DNA from: Polyangiaceae bacterium
Lineage (GTDB): Bacteria; Myxococcota_A; Polyangia; Polyangiales; Polyangiaceae
Assembly: GCA_016712345.1 (NCBI GenBank)
Contig: JADJRH010000011.1
Location: 2,418,001 to 2,482,000, forward strand
Reading direction: 5' to 3'
DNA: 64,000 bases
Position 1 is the stretch's first letter; every line of letters begins with the position of its first letter. Below, piece after piece: positions 9,046-18,350 of this stretch. Below the pieces are notes generated by a model that made no database searches, had not been told where the DNA came from, and saw nothing but the letters and a program-made list of their open reading frames with translations. A program made the position numbers and the translations under genes.

Positions 9046-9354
9046 GTCATGCGATAGCAGTCACTCTCGTTTTGCGAAGCACGGCTTCAGGTCTTGTCGT
9101 GAGGCGCGGGACACCCTTGCCCGTCGCCCAGAGGAATTGCGAAGAGCGCGGCGCTTCAGGTTCTCCGCATGGAGTTCTGTGGCGGTCGCAGCCAAGACGA
9201 AAATGTGAGACCGGCGAGGCCGGTGCCTGGCACGTTTTGGTTACCTGACGTCGCCAAACGGCGCGGGTTGGTATTTCTTCGAAACGCTCTAATTTTAGGC
9301 TCTTTTCGATGCCGATGAATGTCCAAATCTTCTTGTCGCTTCTTTTAGGACTAG
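9042..9354 (-). repeat. R1 element, diverged copy, CTAG-bounded, fills convergent intergenic space
   Basis: This copy is reversed relative to the tandem pair near 40 kb. The best conserved part is 9080-9230, sharing GGACACCCTTGCCCGTCGCC and ATGGAGTTCTGTGGC. Weaker similarity continues to the far end, for example around GGCTCTTTTC near 9298. The distance between the two flanking CTAGs is 309 bp, identical to the unit length near 40 kb. The left CTAG contains the cysNC TAG stop and the right CTAG contains, on the other strand, the stop of the CotH-like gene. No protein gene in this stretch is credible. The short reading frames inside it are repeat-derived. Confidence 0.8.
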
Positions 9355-10721
9355 AACGAGGCGGGGCAGTGGTTGCCCTGCGCGAGCCATTGATCTACCA
9401 CAGCGGCGCGCGCGGAGAAGAACGCTTTCAGGTCATTTACCGCCTGCTGGTGGGCCTGCGTGCTGAACTGTTTGTGGGTGTCTTGAGAGACGGCCGCTGC
9501 GATTTGACTCGACCAGGTATCGATTTGAGCGCTCATTTCAGACGGCGAATAGGCCTCCCGAGCGAGCGTGAGTTCGGCCACGAACGCGTCGCACCACTTG
9601 GGATCGCTCAGCACCTTTTTCATGAGGTCTTCTTTTTTCCAACCCGGATGTTCGTACAAAATGGGGTCTGAGTAGAGAGCATCGGGCCAAATGAGGCTGC
9701 CGTCTGGATAGGCCGGATCGCCGAAAGCGATGTCCATGTCGTAGGGTAAGTATAAAAACCCTCGCGAGGGGTGGTGGTAGAGGTAGTAGTTGATTTCTAC
9801 CCCTGCCCAGTAGTTGTCCATGGCCGGCAACATGGCTTCAGACGCCCACTCCGACATGGCTTGGTTCATGTCGATCAGTTGTTCAAGCTCGGCGACTGTA
9901 CCCGCGGCTTGGAGCGCCGCGAGGTCACTTGTATCGCCTATATCTTCATTGGTTTTAAGCTCTACCCCACCTTGATAAAGATTGCCGTCGGCTTCTTCAA
10001 AGTTGCGTTGCAGATACTCTTTATCAAGCCGCTCGAGGTTTGCGTACACACCGAGATATTGACCATTTAACATGATCTTGGCGTTGTTCACGCAGGAGTA
10101 GGGTAGACCGCGTTTCTTGAAAAATGGGAAGGCCACACGTTCGTGGAGAAACGTTCGATCATACCAAGGGGCGTCAAACACCATTTTGCGCAGGCCGTGA
10201 AACCGCGCGTTTGGATCAATTTCGTTGAAAGACACAACAAACTGCATTTTGCCGCAGTCCCACGACCAATTGCCCTTGAGCCTGACCATCACGTCCACCG
10301 TTTCAGATCCGTAGGTGAGGGTAGCTGGCCTGTAATTCTGACTGCCGCTCTGACAATCACCCTGCAAACCTGACAAATCGGTGGGGCTGAAGGTTAACTC
10401 AAACGTGGGTAGAAGATCTTGGTCATACAGGTCAGAACACGCCTGTGGCCACGTGGGAGGCGCGCCGGCCATTCCACCCATACCGCCGCCGCCGGCTGGG
10501 GAGGTGCCACCTGTGGAGCCCGCGCTGCCGCCGGTGCCGCCCGCGCTCGTTGTGGGGTTGGTTGTTGCGGCGCCGCCCGATCCACCGGTGAAGAGTTGAG
10601 CGTCGCCGTCGCACGCGGAAAGCGTGGGTAATAAAGCGAGTGAACCAAGCGCGAAAGAGGCGTGAAGAACGGACCGAACCCCGAAGGAACTGGACGAATA
10701 AGTCGCACCGCGCGTCATCAT
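9351..10721 (-). CDS. CotH-kinase-family lipoprotein
   Basis: A 456-residue exported protein. An N-terminal signal peptide ends in the lipobox LSAC at about residue 37, followed by a Gly/Ser/Thr-rich linker to residue about 85 and then a CotH-like domain. Family-type segments include VMVRLKGNWSWDC, GLRKMVFDAPWYDRTFLHER and, near the end, FLYLPYDMDIAFGDP, where the Asp residues resemble the metal-binding part of the CotH kinase fold. CotH proteins are atypical protein kinases known from spore coats, and many bacterial surface lipoproteins carry the domain. Kinase activity is unproven here. The gene is convergent with cysNC; its TAG stop lies in a CTAG at the end of the R1 element. Confidence 0.85.
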   Translation of the reverse strand: MMTRGATYSSSSFGVRSVLHASFALGSLALLPTLSACDGDAQLFTGGSGGAATTNPTTSAGGTGGSAGSTGGTSPAGGGGMGGMAGAPPTWPQACSDLYDQDLLPTFELTFSPTDLSGLQGDCQSGSQNYRPATLTYGSETVDVMVRLKGNWSWDCGKMQFVVSFNEIDPNARFHGLRKMVFDAPWYDRTFLHERVAFPFFKKRGLPYSCVNNAKIMLNGQYLGVYANLERLDKEYLQRNFEEADGNLYQGGVELKTNEDIGDTSDLAALQAAGTVAELEQLIDMNQAMSEWASEAMLPAMDNYWAGVEINYYLYHHPSRGFLYLPYDMDIAFGDPAYPDGSLIWPDALYSDPILYEHPGWKKEDLMKKVLSDPKWCDAFVAELTLAREAYSPSEMSAQIDTWSSQIAAAVSQDTHKQFSTQAHQQAVNDLKAFFSARAAVVDQWLAQGNHCPASF

Positions 10722-10785
10722 GCCATGGTACAGGTCATGAAGAAAAACTGCAACCGAGGCTCCTCTTTTCGACTACACTTCGTGA

Positions 10786-12486
10786 ATGGCAGATCCCTAC
10801 CGCACGCCGATTCCGTTTGGAGGAGGCAGTAGCAACGACCCGGCGAATACTCTTTCGCTCCATGCGGCGCCAGTGCATCCGGCAGCTCGGCCTGATGAAG
10901 TCACCACCTCGTATGTGGTGATCAAAGTCAAAGCAGAAAAACAAGATTCAACGGCAAAAAGGCCGAAGTTGTCGGCTGTATTGGTTCTCGATGCGTCGGG
11001 ATCGATGCAGGGTGAGCCCATTGCTCAAGTGCTGCATTCGGCGCGGCGCTTGGCAGAAATTCTCGACGATACCGATCGGCTGGGCGTTGTTACGTTTGAA
11101 AACGGCGCGCAGACTATTGCACCGCTGTTGCCGCTTGGTCAGGCGCGGCGCGAGCTGATTTATCGGCTTTCGTCGGTGCAGGCAAACGGCGGTACCAACA
11201 TCGCGGGCGGTCTTGCGCAGTCGGCGCTTCTGTTCCCCAGGCGTGAATTTGGGGAGCGTCATTTGATGATCCTGATGAGCGACGGTGAACCCAATGTGGG
11301 GCCTCGCACAGCGCCGGAGTTGAAAGAGCAGGCAAAGCAGTTAAAGTCGCGCGATTTGGCCATTTCAACCCTCGGATTCGGCGCCAACCACCAGGATGAA
11401 ATTCTAAACGCCATTGCCGAAGGTGGGGGCGGAAGGTACACATTTGTGATCGACCCCAAATTGGCGGAGTCGAGCTTCATCCGCGCCCTTGGCGCTCAAC
11501 TCGATGTCGTGGCCGAAAAAGTGGAGGTGTTGCTCACCCCCGGACCTGACATTGACATTGTTCGGGTGTTGGAAGATCCACCGTGCGCTTTCGGCGCCGG
11601 GGGTTTGCGGGTCACTCTGCCCGATCTGATTGTTGGGGACGAACTAAATATTGTTGTGGAGGTTCGCGTGCGCGCGCCGCGTGAGCCGGGGCCCATGCGA
11701 GCGCTGAGCGTAAAACTGTCTGCCACCGTCGCCGGTACAGGGCGCACCATTGCGGCTCAACAAACGGTTGAAATATTGTGTACACGTACGGGTACACTTG
11801 ACAGCGATCCGGTGGCTCACGCATTGGCAAGCATCGCGTTGGCGGCCGAAATGCGCAGCAAAGCGCGCATCCTTTCGGACAGGGGCAGTTACGCAGACGC
11901 TGAAGCGCTGCTCCGCAAAGCGCAACAGGTGCTTGTGGATACTCCCGGGTTTAAACAGGGGGAGAACACGCCCCTCGGCGACGCTTATGAAACCCTCGCG
12001 GACGACATTCTTGTGTTGGTCAAACGGCCGGCGCGCGAAGAGTATGAACAGTATAAACGCGCGGCGCGGGACTACATGGACTTTGCGTCGGGTGGTACCT
12101 CGGTCCGCGGCGGAGGAAAACTCGGTGATATGCCGGCGTCGACGCGCGCGCTCCTCGACAAGGCGCGGGGCGGTGTTGTGCTTCCGCGGGCGTTTGTGCG
12201 TGTCCTTTCAGGGCCAAACGCCGGGAGTCGAATCGCGATTACCAAAGAGCGCTTCGTCATTGGACGAATGGCGGGTTGCGATCTACCCGTTCCCGACCCG
12301 AATGTGAGCCGTCAGCATTCGATGATCGAATTTGTGCACGGCGCGTTTCTACTCGTGGATATGGGCTCCACAAACGGTCCAATTGTCAATGGGCAGCGCG
12401 TGTCGCGCATTCAGCTCCACAATGGGATGGAATTTCAGATCGGCGGCAGCGTTTTGCGCTACGAGACGGAAGCACCGTCGCCGTGA
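10786..12486 (+). CDS. VWA-domain protein with C-terminal FHA domain
   Basis: A 566-residue protein without an obvious signal peptide. The von Willebrand A domain runs from about residue 60 to 235 with the MIDAS motif DASGSM (about residue 68) and a conserved MSDGEPNVG segment. A middle region carries beta-rich and then helical segments. The C-terminal FHA domain (about 480-560) shows GRMAGCDLPVPDPNVSRQH and the DMGSTNGPIVNG loop, the phosphothreonine-binding surface. FHA domains read Thr phosphorylation, so it may be a target or partner of the Ser/Thr kinases in this window; that is inference. The next gene starts inside its stop (GTGA overlap), implying one transcript. Confidence 0.9.
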   Translation: MADPYRTPIPFGGGSSNDPANTLSLHAAPVHPAARPDEVTTSYVVIKVKAEKQDSTAKRPKLSAVLVLDASGSMQGEPIAQVLHSARRLAEILDDTDRLGVVTFENGAQTIAPLLPLGQARRELIYRLSSVQANGGTNIAGGLAQSALLFPRREFGERHLMILMSDGEPNVGPRTAPELKEQAKQLKSRDLAISTLGFGANHQDEILNAIAEGGGGRYTFVIDPKLAESSFIRALGAQLDVVAEKVEVLLTPGPDIDIVRVLEDPPCAFGAGGLRVTLPDLIVGDELNIVVEVRVRAPREPGPMRALSVKLSATVAGTGRTIAAQQTVEILCTRTGTLDSDPVAHALASIALAAEMRSKARILSDRGSYADAEALLRKAQQVLVDTPGFKQGENTPLGDAYETLADDILVLVKRPAREEYEQYKRAARDYMDFASGGTSVRGGGKLGDMPASTRALLDKARGGVVLPRAFVRVLSGPNAGSRIAITKERFVIGRMAGCDLPVPDPNVSRQHSMIEFVHGAFLLVDMGSTNGPIVNGQRVSRIQLHNGMEFQIGGSVLRYETEAPSP

Positions 12487-13163
12487 CGGGTGACGGCCGG
12501 CAACCTGGGGCGCGCAACGCAACGTTGCCTATCCCTGAAGGTTTGGAGTACACACGCGACGGGGTTCGGACGCGCCGAATTCCGCGGTGTGAAGGATGTT
12601 GGCTCCATACCCATTTGTGCGTTTGTGGTGACCTGCCAAGGTTAACCGTCAAGACGCGTGTGGTGATCGTGATGCACCACGTGGAGCTTCGCCGCTCGTC
12701 CAACACGGGTAGAATCGCGGCTCGGATTTTGGGCGCGGATATTCACCTGCGGGGCCTTCAAACGGGCTCCGACGCGCCCCCTCTTGAATCAAACGTTCAA
12801 GGGGGCAGGCGACTTGTGCTTTTTCCGGCCGAAAACGCTCGACTATTAACCGCCGCCGACGCGGATGAAAATCTGACCCTTGTGGTGCCCGATGGAAACT
12901 GGAAACAGGCGAGCCGCGCGCTCCACCGCGATCCGGCGGCGCGCGGGGCGGAGGTGGTCACCTTACCACCGGGTCTACCCAGTCGTTACAGATTGCGAAA
13001 GCGAACGAACTCGTCGGCGCTCTCCACGTTTGAAGCGATTGTTCGAGCCCTTTCAATTGTGGAAGGGCCGTGGGTAGAAGAGCCGATGATGCGGGCGTTT
13101 GACTTGTTTGTGGAGCGTACGCTGTTTGTGCGCGGGGGGGTTGCCGCCGATGGGTATGACTAG
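12483..13163 (+). CDS. DTW-domain protein, probable tRNA-uridine aminocarboxypropyltransferase
   Basis: DTW enzymes (TapT/TuaA type) put a 3-amino-3-carboxypropyl group from S-adenosylmethionine on tRNA uridine (acp3U). Visible marks are the Cys-rich N-terminal motif CEGCWLHTHLCVCGDLP, a VMHHVELRRSSNTGR segment, and VVPDGNWKQA, where DGNW stands at the place of the D-T-W signature with its Trp. Length is 226 residues when started at the GTG that overlaps the preceding stop (GTGA). A longer frame reaches back to 12276 but lies wholly over the FHA coding region and is unlikely. The TAG stop is contained in the CTAG that opens the R2 element. Confidence 0.88.
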   Translation: MTGDGRQPGARNATLPIPEGLEYTRDGVRTRRIPRCEGCWLHTHLCVCGDLPRLTVKTRVVIVMHHVELRRSSNTGRIAARILGADIHLRGLQTGSDAPPLESNVQGGRRLVLFPAENARLLTAADADENLTLVVPDGNWKQASRALHRDPAARGAEVVTLPPGLPSRYRLRKRTNSSALSTFEAIVRALSIVEGPWVEEPMMRAFDLFVERTLFVRGGVAADGYD

Positions 13164-13338
13164 TTCCGCTTTTCAGAAGTTTGGCCCTGGTTGAGTTTCT
13201 TCGTGCGGAACTAGCCGCGCGCAAGCGCGGGGGGTGTGGGGCGGAGCCCCACGAGACAAAAGATAGTGCCGGCGTGTGCGAAGCGCGCCGCGTCAGCGGC
13301 GCCAAAAGTCCGGCAGGACTTTTGACACGCGGCACTAG
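13160..13338 (+). repeat. R2 element copy 1, multi-hairpin repeat bounded by CTAG
   Basis: A non-coding element closely similar to 29168-29344. It starts with CTAGTTCCGC, which is repeated inverted at 13205-13214 as GCGGAACTAG. A row of hairpins follows: CCGCGC-GCAA-GCGCGG, TGGGGC-GGA-GCCCCA, GCGCCGC-GTCA-GCGGCGC and AAAAGTCC-GGCA-GGACTTTT. The last resembles a terminator. CTAG at both ends holds the TAG stops of the two convergent neighbours. No coding content is seen. Confidence 0.85.
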
Positions 13339-14427
13339 TTGAGGCCTTTGATTCTGAAGACCATGCCGTATTGCATTTTGTCGGCTTTTGAATCGACGGC
13401 CGCATGGGTAGCAGCGAGGTAGGCTGCGTCGGCTCCAAGGGCAAACGCGCGAGGCCATGGGTAGGAAAGACCGATGAGGGAGCCGATGGCGACAGAGCCC
13501 TGAATTTTACCACTCTTGTCAAACGCCTTCAAACCGCGGCAATTGGCGTCAACAACGCAGATGCCGGCGCCGCACGCGGCGACGGTCCCGACGTTACACA
13601 TTTTGGCATCCCCTTCCATTTCACCCGCGAGGAAGGTTTTTTTACCCGAGCCGTCGAACAAGCCAACTTTGTATACCCACTTGTCTTTGACCTTGCCATT
13701 GAAGACGCCGATCACGTCCGCACCGGCGGGGCTCAAGATCTGGGGGCTGCCGTCGTCTTTGGCTACGTCCGCTTTAAATGGCGTGGGTTTGCAGCCGGCG
13801 TCGAGGTCAACTTTGTCAGACCCGAGGTAGGCCGCGGAACCTTTTGGATCGACATACAACCGACCCGACTTGGAGCACGCTTCTGAAACCTGACCGCCGG
13901 CGACTTTTTTGGCTTTGGCAATGAAGCCCGATATGTACACATTGCCTTTCCCGTCGATGGCAAGGGTGTCAAATGAGTCGGCCTCTTTGGCGTCGGGTAG
14001 AATGGTTAGAATGCCGGCCTGACCAAATTTTGTGTCGAGTATCAGGTCGCAGGAAGCGCCTTTGGCCACCGTATATTTTCGCAGTTTGGCCTCGTGGTCG
14101 AGCACATAGACAGACCCGTCGGGCGCGGGGGCCACGCCCCGAATGGCTCGATCAAATTTCATGGCGCATCATGGCGCCGTTGGGATCGAGCTTGCAAACC
14201 TCGGCCGAAACGTCTTTGCCGGCGAGCTTGCCGGGGGTGGGAGCTTTAAATGGTACGGGCGGCAAAGGTCCGCTCACTGCGGGAGCTTGGACAGCGGGCT
14301 TTCCACTTGCGGAAGGCGACCCGGAGGGGGCTGCCGGGTTATCGCCCGAACTCTTGTTGCCACAAGCCGCTGTCGCCAGTGCCAGCAACAGACACGCCGC
14401 CGATCCTGCAAAAAAAGTGGTTTTCAT
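13335..14427 (-). CDS. Lipoprotein with probable beta-propeller domain, reading frame broken once
   Basis: Two overlapping frames appear to be one gene. The upstream part (14427 to 14152) begins with a signal peptide and lipobox ATAAC, then a Pro/Ser-rich linker, and ends soon after VCKLDPNGAMMRH. The downstream part (14162 to 13335, 275 codons) has no signal of its own and reads as repeated propeller-like strands, for example GVAPAPDGSVYVLDHEAKL and IDGKGNVYISGF. Loss of one A in the AAA run at 14157-14159 would fuse them in frame as MMRHEFDRAIRGVAP. I think a sequencing or single-base frameshift is more likely than two genes. Function unknown; surface-anchored. The TAG stop lies in the CTAG that closes R2. 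Confidence 0.65.
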
Positions 14428-14568
14428 GATGGGTACCTTTCAACTGCAAAAAGCGGCCTATCCCTATTTGCCCCTCGGGGCAACGTCATTGTGTGTGTAA
14501 GGCGGTTTTCCTTTCGCCGTTCTTTTGGCATGATGGCCCGCCGAACTCTGTTTACGAGGTTTGCTCCC

Positions 14569-15276
14569 ATGAGGAATATCGCTTTGCTCGCCGTCCCCGC
14601 CGCCTTCTTGGGCCTCCTCTCAACGGGCTGCCAAAGCGTGGTTCCCTTCACGCATGAAATTCGAATGCAGCACCGCCTCACCGACGACGAGGTGAGAAAC
14701 CTCCAGTTTTACTCGTCGCACCAAATCACCCTCCGGCGTGAAGCGTCGTCGCAGGATCGCCAGGTTACCCCGGGCCATAAGCTCCGTTTGATCTCTGGGA
14801 AGAGTGTTGAAGAAGTTGTCATCCCGGCCAAGACACCGGGTGTTGCGGCGCGGGTAACATCCAGGTCCATTGCCGTCAGTTTTGTGGAAGGTACATCGCT
14901 TGAGTTTGCGGTGGGGTCGCGGTCTGTGCCGCTCGGCTCTTGGGGAGATTCGCTCAAGCCTTTTGCCGTTGCTGAAGGAACGTACGCGCCGCGCGCGGCT
15001 GTTCGAAGCAATCTCTTTGGTCAATACGCAGAACCGCCCAACAACGGTCACCCCGTCAAAGTTGTGGGGCCTTCCATACCACCTCCTTCTGTCATGGAAG
15101 ATCTGACGGGTGGTTACTTCTTGGCTGCTGAACCATCGGGTCAGGTGTCGTTTGCGGGTCAACTGTGGGAAGGTGTCGACGACACCATTCGAGCGCACCT
15201 TCTCATCGACTCTGACAAGCTCGAAGAAACCGAAGAGCGACGCACCGTGCTTCCCGGCGTTCGACTGGGTAACTGA
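14569..15276 (+). CDS. Hypothetical lipoprotein
   Basis: A 235-residue protein with a clear signal peptide and lipobox LSTGC (Cys near residue 22), so it is probably anchored to a membrane. The start is chosen because GAGG at 14555-14558 lies 10 bp upstream; upstream in-frame ATGs at 14530 and 14533 would add 12-13 residues before the signal peptide. The mature part is mostly beta-strand-like with no Cys-rich or repeated region, and carries SHQITLRREAS and GGYFLAAEPSGQVSFAG. I recognise no family. It is divergent from the propeller lipoprotein and stands about 150 bp before a VWA lipoprotein. Confidence 0.8.
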   Translation: MRNIALLAVPAAFLGLLSTGCQSVVPFTHEIRMQHRLTDDEVRNLQFYSSHQITLRREASSQDRQVTPGHKLRLISGKSVEEVVIPAKTPGVAARVTSRSIAVSFVEGTSLEFAVGSRSVPLGSWGDSLKPFAVAEGTYAPRAAVRSNLFGQYAEPPNNGHPVKVVGPSIPPPSVMEDLTGGYFLAAEPSGQVSFAGQLWEGVDDTIRAHLLIDSDKLEETEERRTVLPGVRLGN

Positions 15277-15428
15277 CACCACCCCCGCGATCTGAATGCG
15301 CGCGGCGAAAGCTGCTGATGCACGTTCTGCGGCCCCGTGTTGACAGGGTTGTAGAGTTTCGCATACCTGCGCAGTGGCCCGGTTATTGCCGCTCTATGGA
15401 CCATACCCCAGCGTTTGGAGGCGTCGTC

Positions 15429-18155
15429 ATGCAGTACTCGACGGCAGCGACAATACGGCTCGGCGGCAAGTGGCACATCCCAGCTTGGTTTCTCGTGTTG
15501 ACCGTGCTGAGCACGGCGGTCGGCTGCAAGAAAACAGGCCCCGACTATCCCGGTCCGCAGACAGGCGGCAGTTTTGCTGAAGGAGGTTCGGGCGGGTCGG
15601 GCGGCGATCCCGGTGCGCCCTGCGACGACGGATCCCAGCGCGAATGCAAAGTGGAGTTGGGTGAGCAAGGCGGCGTGAAGAGCTGCTTTGTGGGAGTTGA
15701 AACGTGTATTGACGGTGAATGGGGGCCGTGTTTGGAGCCTTCAGATGAGGGTGCGGGTGGGGCGCCCGCTGCCCACAAAACACGTTTTTTGCGCGATCAG
15801 GTTTTGTACGAGCTGGCACCCGCTCAAGCTTGCGGAAACAATCCCTGCGACCCCACATGCAAAGTGTTTGATGAACAGCCGAATCAGGCCATCTTACCTG
15901 ACAAAGATGTTTCACCCTACCAATGGCTCATTGGCAGCGCCGAAGACCTACCCACGGCGTTGCAAGACAAAGGAAGCGTTGAGCCGTGCAGCATGGGGGC
16001 CGACTGTCAATTCAATCAATATTGCTCCAATCCGACAAGCGGAGTGTGTACACATTCGAAATGTCAAGTCGGGCTCGGCGCCGGTTTGAGCCCAACGTGT
16101 GACCCGTGTGTCGATGCCATTTGTCAGGTTCAACCATCGTGTTGTCGCACGCACGTGGGGCCGAATTGTGAACACGACCTCTGTCAGGTCGGCGGCCCTG
16201 TGAAATCCACTTGTGATCCGTGCGCAACCTCGATTTGCAGCGATCCCGCGTTCGCCTATTGTTGCTCCATCGTCGGGCCGTGGGACGCGGCGTGTGCGGC
16301 CCGAGTGCCGGTTGTGTGCGGAAAAACATGTCAAGCGGGCAGCTGGACTCAAGCGTGTGTGAATGCCGTTTCGAGCGTTTGCAATGCCTATTGTCCACCC
16401 GAAAATTGCGGTGAATCGTGCCCGACAGAAGGCCAATGTCACGTTTGGACCCCGGGCGCTACAAACCCAAAGTGCACTGGTGTAGACCTGGCGGCGGGGA
16501 TTGCGTGCTCATCAAACGGGCAAACCGTTTTGCCGATCTGTAATCATGGCACGGCCGCCGCTCCCGCCGGAATTGCGATCGGAATTTTGCCAGCGGGGCA
16601 AATTCCAGCGCAAGACCCCGATCTGGCGTGCGCTTCGTGGTGTTATACAAGTGTACCCATCCCGCCCGGCGAGTGTGTCAACGTGTCGAGTTGCGGGCAG
16701 CTTTCGGACGCTCACGAGATCGTTGTCAACCCGCCCAACAAGCCGGGAGCGGTCGCGGAGTGCCACTCCGATGACAACTGGACAATCCCTCCGGCTTCAC
16801 CGAAAACCTGCGCTGCACCCGCTTGCGCGGGCAGCTCAACAGCGGCGGCCACCAAGCGGTTAAACCTGTTTTTCAGCGTGGACCGCTCGGGGTCGATGTT
16901 GACAAAGAGTATGAATTTGCCGGGCACGCCCACGCGCTGGCAACAGCTTGCGGGGGCGATCAAGGCCTTTGCACAAGATCCTGACTCGGCGGGGTTGGGA
17001 GTGTGGGTTCGATTCTGGCCTTATTCTGCCAACTCGCCGTGCCCTCAACCGTTCCCGGCGGGGTGTGACGCTTCGGGGTGTCGCATTCCCAACGTTCCGC
17101 TTGGAAACCTGACGGCCGAGTCTGGGTCGGCGGACAGTCAAGAAATGGCCGTTATCAGCGGAATCGACGCTGCCGTACCCACGAACGGGTCAACGCCGAT
17201 GTACCCGGCCTTGGCGGGCGCGCTTGCCGCTGCGAACACCTACCAGCTTCAACACCCTGATGAGTTGACGGCGGTTGTATTGGTCACCGACGGGCAACCT
17301 ACCCAATGTGACACGGTGCCATCTCACCTGGCGGCGCTCGCATCGAGCGCGTATTTGAGCGCCGGTGTGCGCACTTACGCCATTGGCATTGCCGATGTGG
17401 AAGAAGCGACAATCGCGTCGATTGCCTCGGCGGGCGGTGGAAAACACTTCTTTGTGGACCCGAGCGATGCCACTCCGGTGGAGGTTCAGGTGCTCACCGC
17501 ACTTCTCGACATTCGCAGCACCGGCGTTGCGTGTGCGTTTGACTTGCCGAGCCAGGCGACGTTTGACGATGAATTGATGACAGTTGAGTTCACGTCGGGC
17601 TCGGGGAGTACACATCCGATTGATCGAGTCGACACTGTGGCTGACTGCGGCGCGGGTGGATGGTACTACGACGACAATCTAAACCCGTCTCGGTTGACGC
17701 TGTGCGCTGAAACGTGCACGGCAGTGCAGGAAAACCAGGGATCGCTGACGTTTTTCGCGCCCTGCCCAAACAAATACGACAAGTTGGTGATGGAAGAAGT
17801 GTACGAAGGAAAGTGTGGACCGGGCACCACTCCACAGTGGGGATTTCTGGCGTACGAGGCCACGGCACCTTCCAATTCGAGTTTGACATTTGCCATTCAA
17901 GCCGGCTTTTCTCCCACATTTCAACAAGGGAGTGGAACGATTGTGGCCGTTGCAAAAGGTTCAGACGGCAGCACGTTGTGCGGTATGGGAGGGCCGTCTC
18001 CCTGCCCAATCGATCTGACGGGCATTCTTGGAGAACCGGATAATCATGCTCCTTACCTCCACCTTGAGGTGAGCTTCGACCCGTCGGGCGATTCAAACCA
18101 TGCTCCGTCGCTTGAAGAATGGCAGGTTACCTATTCGTGCCCCGACTCTGAATAG
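15429..18155 (+). CDS. Large Cys-rich lipoprotein with VWA domain
   Basis: A 908-residue exported protein. GGAGG at 15417-15421 fixes the ATG, 7 bp downstream. A signal peptide ends at lipobox AVGC (about residue 33), followed by a Gly-rich linker. Residues about 60-470 are very Cys-rich with repeated C-x-P-C and C-C pairs (for example CDPCATSICSDP), suggesting many disulfides outside the cell. A VWA domain follows from about 480, with DRSGSM as MIDAS motif and VVLVTDGQPTQC. The remainder is beta-rich with a C-terminal LEEWQVTYSCPD. Such proteins are common on myxobacterial surfaces; ligand unknown. It is probably monocistronic, with 195 bp to tnaA. Confidence 0.88.
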   Translation: MQYSTAATIRLGGKWHIPAWFLVLTVLSTAVGCKKTGPDYPGPQTGGSFAEGGSGGSGGDPGAPCDDGSQRECKVELGEQGGVKSCFVGVETCIDGEWGPCLEPSDEGAGGAPAAHKTRFLRDQVLYELAPAQACGNNPCDPTCKVFDEQPNQAILPDKDVSPYQWLIGSAEDLPTALQDKGSVEPCSMGADCQFNQYCSNPTSGVCTHSKCQVGLGAGLSPTCDPCVDAICQVQPSCCRTHVGPNCEHDLCQVGGPVKSTCDPCATSICSDPAFAYCCSIVGPWDAACAARVPVVCGKTCQAGSWTQACVNAVSSVCNAYCPPENCGESCPTEGQCHVWTPGATNPKCTGVDLAAGIACSSNGQTVLPICNHGTAAAPAGIAIGILPAGQIPAQDPDLACASWCYTSVPIPPGECVNVSSCGQLSDAHEIVVNPPNKPGAVAECHSDDNWTIPPASPKTCAAPACAGSSTAAATKRLNLFFSVDRSGSMLTKSMNLPGTPTRWQQLAGAIKAFAQDPDSAGLGVWVRFWPYSANSPCPQPFPAGCDASGCRIPNVPLGNLTAESGSADSQEMAVISGIDAAVPTNGSTPMYPALAGALAAANTYQLQHPDELTAVVLVTDGQPTQCDTVPSHLAALASSAYLSAGVRTYAIGIADVEEATIASIASAGGGKHFFVDPSDATPVEVQVLTALLDIRSTGVACAFDLPSQATFDDELMTVEFTSGSGSTHPIDRVDTVADCGAGGWYYDDNLNPSRLTLCAETCTAVQENQGSLTFFAPCPNKYDKLVMEEVYEGKCGPGTTPQWGFLAYEATAPSNSSLTFAIQAGFSPTFQQGSGTIVAVAKGSDGSTLCGMGGPSPCPIDLTGILGEPDNHAPYLHLEVSFDPSGDSNHAPSLEEWQVTYSCPDSE

Positions 18156-18350
18156 CCCCCAACCTACCCATTGTGCGCGTCCTCGGGTTGCGAGTGCAAT
18201 CGTTGCCCCGCGGCGCGCACCTCTTGCAGAACAACGAAATTGAGGGCTGCCTGACACGGCGATTCGAGTGCGGATCCGGCGTCGGAACGCGCGACGGATG
18301 GTTCGACGCCAAACGCCGCGGTGGCACACAGGTTGATCGGCGCCGCCGAC

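Noticed and set aside
12276..12482. Upstream extension of the DTW gene
   Set aside because: It runs inside the FHA coding region in another frame. The GTG at 12483, overlapping the stop, fits the domain start.
18156..18350. TnaC-type leader peptide before tnaA
   Set aside because: A frame with one Trp exists, but it lacks the W-x-D-x-P pattern and a fitting stop before the gene.
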